Shown: positions 59,984-64,000 of the stretch, one piece after another | Layout: each line of letters starts with the position of its first letter | Position numbering within the stretch: position 1 is the stretch's first letter | Assembly (NCBI GenBank): GCA_050260675.1 | Contig: JBLNCN010000011.1 | Location: 558,001-622,000 of the forward strand | Direction of reading: 5' to 3' | Length of the DNA: 64,000 nt | Source of the DNA: JBBDIP01 sp050260675 | GTDB taxonomy: Bacteria; Bacillota; Sulfobacillia; Fermentithermobacillales; Fermentithermobacillaceae | Notes under the pieces: generated by a model | Database searches by the model: none | What the model saw: the letters and a program-made list of their open reading frames with translations, nothing else | What the model was told of the DNA's origin: nothing | Position numbers and translations under genes: made by a program

Positions 59984-60386
59984 TAAGGTTGACGACCAGA
60001 TGGATCCTGGGGGCGACTGATGGCGGATCCCTATCAGTTACGCAGTGATCAGCCGCCGCTCCTCAGTCGAGCCGGGCCCCGCAGGACGACAGAGATGGGC
60101 CACGGCGAGACCGATGCGAATCCCTATCGGTCGCCAGATGATCAGTTCAGTTTCGCTGTCAGCAGCCTTGAATGTGCGGACTGGAGGCAGGCAGGCAAAT
60201 CGTGCCCCCCGTTCCTCCGCCATCTGAACCCCTAGTATGCTGGATTGGCAAAGCTTAATTGAGTTGGCTGGTGCCCTTACAATGACTGCGCCGCGGCGTG
60301 GGTGGTCCGGCGAGTATTGCCGTCTCTACTAACGGCGTTTCATGGTACCGAAATCCTGACCCACAGGGCTCCGGGGGTGGAAACCC

Positions 60387-61046
60387 TTGCCAAGGAACGG
60401 TCGAAGGACTCTGAAGGTTGTTGCGACATTGTTGGCTATCCTTTTCTCGGGCGGTTGCGCTCAAAGGACAAGTCCAACGGCAAGTCCGAACAACATGGAA
60501 CGCGCTCTGAAATCACAAATCGATCTGTCGCAGGAGGAGCAGTTCGGATCTGATAGCAAAGACCCATCTCTACTTCTGGTACTTGAGAATATCCAATACG
60601 GGAGCTTCACCAAGGATCATTCCTATGAGCTCTTGGCGTCTTTCCGACATTCATCCACTCCCCCACACGCAGCCGGTCTCGATAGAACAATTGCCGCGGT
60701 ATACGACGTAAGTACTCTCAAGATACGCAATCAGAAGACTTTCGCGGCAGATGAAGTTTCCCTGTATTTCCTCCAAGGCGCATCCGGTAGATCGTTCATA
60801 CTGTACATGGGCGCAACGACCTATCAAGGCATCACTACCCAAGTGCTTGAACTCTGGCGAGTAGACGAAGACCACTGGACTTCCATCCCTGTCAGCGATC
60901 AGCAGCTAGCCGATTCCTATGCCTATGCATTAATGGGGGATCAGACCTTACTCATCATAGATGGGTTGGAGACGACTGCGCCGGATATCATTGGATCGCT
61001 GGTGTGGGACAAAGAAGCCGCTGCATTTGTTCCAAGGCCGGATTGA
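60387..61046 (+). CDS. Putative lipoprotein of unknown function
   Basis: A 219-residue protein with a lipoprotein signal: basic start (PRNGRRTLK), hydrophobic stretch VVATLLAILFS and lipobox F-S-G-G-C with Cys at about residue 24, so probably lipid-anchored outside the membrane. The mature part is Ser/Thr-rich then beta-rich, without recognised family. TTG start at 60387, with a GGGGGTGG element upstream. Followed by a strong terminator, so monocistronic. Confidence 0.65.
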   Translation: MPRNGRRTLKVVATLLAILFSGGCAQRTSPTASPNNMERALKSQIDLSQEEQFGSDSKDPSLLLVLENIQYGSFTKDHSYELLASFRHSSTPPHAAGLDRTIAAVYDVSTLKIRNQKTFAADEVSLYFLQGASGRSFILYMGATTYQGITTQVLELWRVDEDHWTSIPVSDQQLADSYAYALMGDQTLLIIDGLETTAPDIIGSLVWDKEAAAFVPRPD

Positions 61047-61064
61047 CGCCATCAACGACAATAC

Positions 61065-61097
61065 GAAGGCCCCGGCGCAAGTGCCGGGGCCTTTTTT
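61065..61097 (+). terminator. Rho-independent terminator of the lipoprotein gene
   Basis: AAGGCCCCGGC-GCAAGT-GCCGGGGCC followed by six T, ending 50 nt past the stop codon. Confidence 0.92.
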
Positions 61098-61159
61098 GGG
61101 TTATTGCCTACCGGGCGAGCCCTTGAGGGCAGGTCCGGTCTATTCGTTACTTCGTCTTC

Positions 61160-63811
61160 TTACTTCTCCGGATGGTCAAGCGCCGCGTGAGCGGCAGCAA
61201 GCCTTGCCACGGGAACCCTGAAGGGCGAGCAGGAAACGTAGTCGAGTCCAACCATGTGGCAGAACTCTACCGACTCGGGATCTCCACCGTGCTCGCCGCA
61301 GATGCCGATGACCAGGTCAGGCCGGGTCTGGCGTCCCAGCTTCACAGCCATGTCGACGAGCTTGCCCACTCCCTGCCTGTCAAGGGTCTGGAACGGGTTC
61401 TCCTTGAAGAACTTCTTTTCCAGGTAGGCGTGGAGGAACTTGGCCTCGGCGTCGTCACGGCTGTACCCGAAGGTCATCTGGGTGAGGTCGTTTGTGCCGA
61501 AGGAGAAGAACTCGACCCACTTGGCGATGTCGTCAGCTATGAGGGCCGCCCTCGGGATCTCGATCATGGTGCCCACGACTATCGGGAAGTCGACGCCGGT
61601 CTCCTTGCGGACCGCCTCGCCAACCCTTACGACCATCTCGCGGTTCTGCTCGATCTCGGCTTCGATGCCGACCAAGGGGATCATGACTTCCGGTTTGACA
61701 TCGGTGTAGCCGTCCTTGAACAGCTGGGCGGTTGCCTGGAAGATGGCTCTGGCCTGCATCTCGTAGATCTCGGGCCACAGGACGCCCAAGCGGCAGCCGC
61801 GGAGCCCCATCATGGGGTTAGCCTCGTGCAGCTCCCTGGCCTTGGCAAGGGTCTCCTCGACTTTTGCGATCTCCGACGCAGGAGCCTTCTGATGCTTCAT
61901 CTCAACCAGCCTGACCGCCAGTTCCTCAGTTGAGGGAAGGAACTCGTGCAGCGGCGGGTCCAGAAGCCTGATGGTTACGGGGAAGCCCCGCATGGCTTTC
62001 AGTATCCCGTAGAAGTCGCCTTGCTGCATCGGGAGGAGCTTGTCGAGAGCGGCTTTTCTCTCCTCGACAGTTTCGGCCATGATCATGTCCTGGACCACCG
62101 GCAGCCTCTCGGCCTGCATGAACATGTGCTCCGTGCGAGTGAGGCCGATGCCCTCGGCTCCCAGAGAGCGGGCCTTCTCTGCGTCAGCGGGAGTATCGGC
62201 GTTGGCCTTCACTCCAAGGCGGCGGACTTCGTCAGCCCACGTGAGGATCTCTTCGAACGCGCCCGAAAGGGTCGGCTCGACCAAGGGGACGGAACCCATG
62301 AAGACGTTGCCGGTGCTGCCGTCAATCGAGATGACGTCTCCCTCTTTGATGGAGGCCTTGCCGATAGTGGCCTTCCGGTTCTCGAGGTCCAGATGGAGCG
62401 CATCGCAACCTACGATGGCGGGCTTGCCCATTCCGCGGGCCACAACCGCCGCGTGGCAGGTCATTCCGCCGCGAGAGGTAAGCACGCCCTGGGCGTAGAC
62501 GATGCCGGGCATGTCTTCGGGCTTGGTCTCAGGCCTTACCAGGATGACCTTCTCGCCTTCCTGGCCCATCTTCTCGGCCTTCTTGTAGTCGAACACGACA
62601 GCGCCGATAGCGGCTCCGGGCGAGGCGGGAAGACCCTTGCCGACGACCTCCGTCTTGGCGCTGGGATCGACTCCCCTGTGAAGCATGCGCGCCACTTCGT
62701 CGGCCTTCACACGCTTTAGGGCCTCAGTCTTGCTGATACGGCCCTCGTGCACCATCTGGCGGGCTATCTCCAACGAGGCCGCGGCGGTACGCTTGCCGGT
62801 GCGGGTCTGCAGCATGTACAGCTTCCCGTGCTCGATGGTGAACTCCATGTCCTGCATGTCGCGGTAGTGATCCTCGAGCGTCTTCGCCACCTGCTTGATC
62901 TGCTCAAAGGTCTCGGGCAGGTCATTGGGCATTTCGGAGATGGGCTTGGGGGTCCGGATACCCGCCACCACGTCTTCGCCCTGAGCGTTGACCAGGTACT
63001 CACCGTACAGCACGTTCTCTCCGGTCGACGGGTTTCTTGTGAACATGACGCCTGTGCCGGAGTCAAACCCCATGTTGCCGAACACCATCATCTGCACGTT
63101 GACCGCGGTGCCGAGGTCATCGGGGATCTTGTTGATCTTGCGGTACACGACTGCGCGCTCGGTGTTCCAGGAGCGGAACACGGCCTCAATGGCCATCCTG
63201 AGCTGGTCCATCGGATTCTCCGGGAACTCGATCCCGGCTTGCTCCTTCACGACCTTGCGATAGCCGGCAATGACTTTCTTTAGGCCTTCGGGCGAGATCT
63301 CGTAGTCGTACTTCACTTTCTCGGCTTCCCGCTGTGCCGTGAGCACGTGCTCGAAGTGGTCGTGGTCCACTCCCAGAACTACGTCCCCGAACATCTGCAT
63401 GAACCTTCGCTGGCAGTCCAGCGCGAACCGCTGGTCGCCCGTCGCCTCTACGAGCCCCTGTACGCTCGTGTCATTGAGTCCGAGGTTGAGGATGGTATCC
63501 ATCATACCGGGCATGCTGATGACTGCGCCGGAACGCACGGATACCAGGAGAGGGTTCTTGCTGCCTCCGAAGGTCTTTCCTGTCTCCTGTTCCAGGGCCT
63601 TAACGTAAGTCTCAACTTCCTCCCAGAGACCCTGCGGCAGTTTCTTGCCTTCTCTGTAGTAATCCATGCAGGTCGCAGTCGTGATGGTGAATCCCGGGGG
63701 CACCGGCAGACCGATACGGGTCATCTCCGCCAATCCCGCGCCCTTGCCGCCGAGGACAGACCTCATGCTGTCATTGCCCTCGCGGAAACCGTACACGCGC
63801 TTTGTTCCCAC
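61160..63811 (-). CDS. ppdK: Pyruvate, phosphate dikinase
   Basis: An 883-residue PPDK interconverting pyruvate, ATP and phosphate with phosphoenolpyruvate, AMP and pyrophosphate. The N-terminal ATP-binding domain starts GTKRVYGFREG and has GGKGAGLAEM. The phosphohistidine domain has GGMTCHAAVVARGMGKPAIVG, with the catalytic His after T-C. The C-terminal PEP barrel has GTMIEIPRAAL, FGTNDLTQMTFG and the terminal GICGEHGGDP. The GTG start at 63811 is set by AGGAGG; the frame to 63922 lies in the leader. It can drive glycolysis or gluconeogenesis using pyrophosphate. Confidence 0.97.
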   Translation of the reverse strand: MGTKRVYGFREGNDSMRSVLGGKGAGLAEMTRIGLPVPPGFTITTATCMDYYREGKKLPQGLWEEVETYVKALEQETGKTFGGSKNPLLVSVRSGAVISMPGMMDTILNLGLNDTSVQGLVEATGDQRFALDCQRRFMQMFGDVVLGVDHDHFEHVLTAQREAEKVKYDYEISPEGLKKVIAGYRKVVKEQAGIEFPENPMDQLRMAIEAVFRSWNTERAVVYRKINKIPDDLGTAVNVQMMVFGNMGFDSGTGVMFTRNPSTGENVLYGEYLVNAQGEDVVAGIRTPKPISEMPNDLPETFEQIKQVAKTLEDHYRDMQDMEFTIEHGKLYMLQTRTGKRTAAASLEIARQMVHEGRISKTEALKRVKADEVARMLHRGVDPSAKTEVVGKGLPASPGAAIGAVVFDYKKAEKMGQEGEKVILVRPETKPEDMPGIVYAQGVLTSRGGMTCHAAVVARGMGKPAIVGCDALHLDLENRKATIGKASIKEGDVISIDGSTGNVFMGSVPLVEPTLSGAFEEILTWADEVRRLGVKANADTPADAEKARSLGAEGIGLTRTEHMFMQAERLPVVQDMIMAETVEERKAALDKLLPMQQGDFYGILKAMRGFPVTIRLLDPPLHEFLPSTEELAVRLVEMKHQKAPASEIAKVEETLAKARELHEANPMMGLRGCRLGVLWPEIYEMQARAIFQATAQLFKDGYTDVKPEVMIPLVGIEAEIEQNREMVVRVGEAVRKETGVDFPIVVGTMIEIPRAALIADDIAKWVEFFSFGTNDLTQMTFGYSRDDAEAKFLHAYLEKKFFKENPFQTLDRQGVGKLVDMAVKLGRQTRPDLVIGICGEHGGDPESVEFCHMVGLDYVSCSPFRVPVARLAAAHAALDHPEK

Positions 63812-63889
63812 GCTTCCGCCTCCTATGTAGTGAGTCTTGAGTCTCCTAGTGTTGGGTGGTTCATAAGGCCAAACTGCACAATCGGAGAT

Positions 63890-63919
63890 ATTGTATCCGT
63901 TAGTGCACGTGCATTTCAA
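63890..63919 (-). promoter_or_regulatory. Possible promoter of ppdK
   Basis: The minus strand shows TTGAAA, an 18-nt spacer and TACAAT, about 80 nt before the GTG start. The spacer contains the palindrome GCACGTGC, which may be a regulator site. Confidence 0.5.
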
Positions 63920-64000
63920 CAATCACCCTTCCCTACCTATCAAGGGAAGGACGTGGACAAAGTCGGCATACCTGGTATACAGGCGCGAAGCCGACCGCAG

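Larger units (their letters stand above)
59571..60386. other. Gene-free stretch with repeats
   Basis: About 815 bp. Contents: a C-rich run with recurrent CGCCTCC (about 59660-59740); two direct repeats of 36 bp at 59758-59793 and 59948-59983 (28 of 36 identical); an inverted repeat GTGACC/GGTCAC at about 59883-59912; and three copies of a GTCGCCAGATG-like motif. No protein gene is visible. The pattern resembles a decayed transposon end with multiple binding sites. Confidence 0.5.

Noticed and set aside
63812..63922. Upstream extension of ppdK to 63922
   Set aside because: The added residues are Cys/Tyr/Asn-rich and unlike PPDK, they overlap the probable promoter and leader, and AGGAGG sits just before GTG 63811.

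Overview
The window is bacterial chromosome with Bacillota (Firmicutes) character, probably from a GC-rich anaerobic, Clostridia- or Limnochordia-like lineage. The evidence is the gap-pgk-tpiA-gpmI-eno-secG block followed by smpB and tmRNA, the ppdK-dgt-dnaG-rpoD block, a type II pantothenate kinase, a c-di-AMP (ydaO/yuaA) riboswitch, strong Shine-Dalgarno sites before many TTG and GTG starts, and tRNAs with encoded CCA. No species is claimed. No rRNA, CRISPR array, intact insertion sequence, phage or integrase gene was seen.

Layout. (1) 119-4314: SIS-domain sugar-phosphate protein, an ABC exporter that seems to have lost an internal segment, a gene-free stretch with decayed repeats, and a kinase-NUDIX fusion. 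(2) 4386-5192: seven tRNA genes on the minus strand behind one good promoter. (3) 5224-9378: a complete minus-strand transcription unit of promoter, c-di-AMP riboswitch, Ddl-like ATP-grasp ligase, opine-dehydrogenase-family enzyme and HxxG (B12-type) protein, with a hairpin at its end. (4) 9499-17273: methyltransferase, serine hydrolase, gamma-glutamyltransferase, M14 carboxypeptidase, PrsW-like membrane protease and a PH-like membrane protein. (5) 17508-19182: MATE exporter and tRNA-Pro. (6) 19437-22797: an AT-richer accessory island with a HEPN-like (RNxxxxxH) protein, a small winged-helix protein and, divergently, a GHKL ATPase fused to a PD-(D/E)xK-like domain. This is the best candidate for an undescribed defence system. 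(7) 23419-27139: PadR/HAAS pair, YczE-like protein, a MATE relic and small membrane proteins. (8) 27293-32843: VOC protein, HAM1-like phosphatase, XRE regulator with helical repeats, GAF protein, methyltransferase and pantothenate kinase. (9) 32833-37172: NodB/SLH, PHP, ATP-grasp and metallo-beta-lactamase genes in one tight operon. (10) 37357-42533: M20 peptidase, GntR regulator, the rph-rdgB-yfcE operon and a MarR/UPF0316 pair. (11) 42720-46199: small proteins, a DUF134 regulator and a MinD/ferredoxin/NifX-like iron-sulfur cluster. (12) 46286-54117: tmRNA, smpB, an HD-domain gene, secG and the glycolytic operon. (13) 54147-63919: two chromate-transporter halves, rpoD, dnaG, dgt, a lipoprotein and ppdK.

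How the genes work together. The core blocks cover lower glycolysis, replication priming, the housekeeping sigma factor, ribosome rescue, and tRNA 3'-end and nucleotide-pool maintenance. The accessory parts centre on peptide and amino-acid-derivative handling, regulation by small two-gene cassettes, and probable defence. A recurring oddity is short in-frame tandem repeats of 9, 15 or 18 bp inside otherwise conserved proteins.
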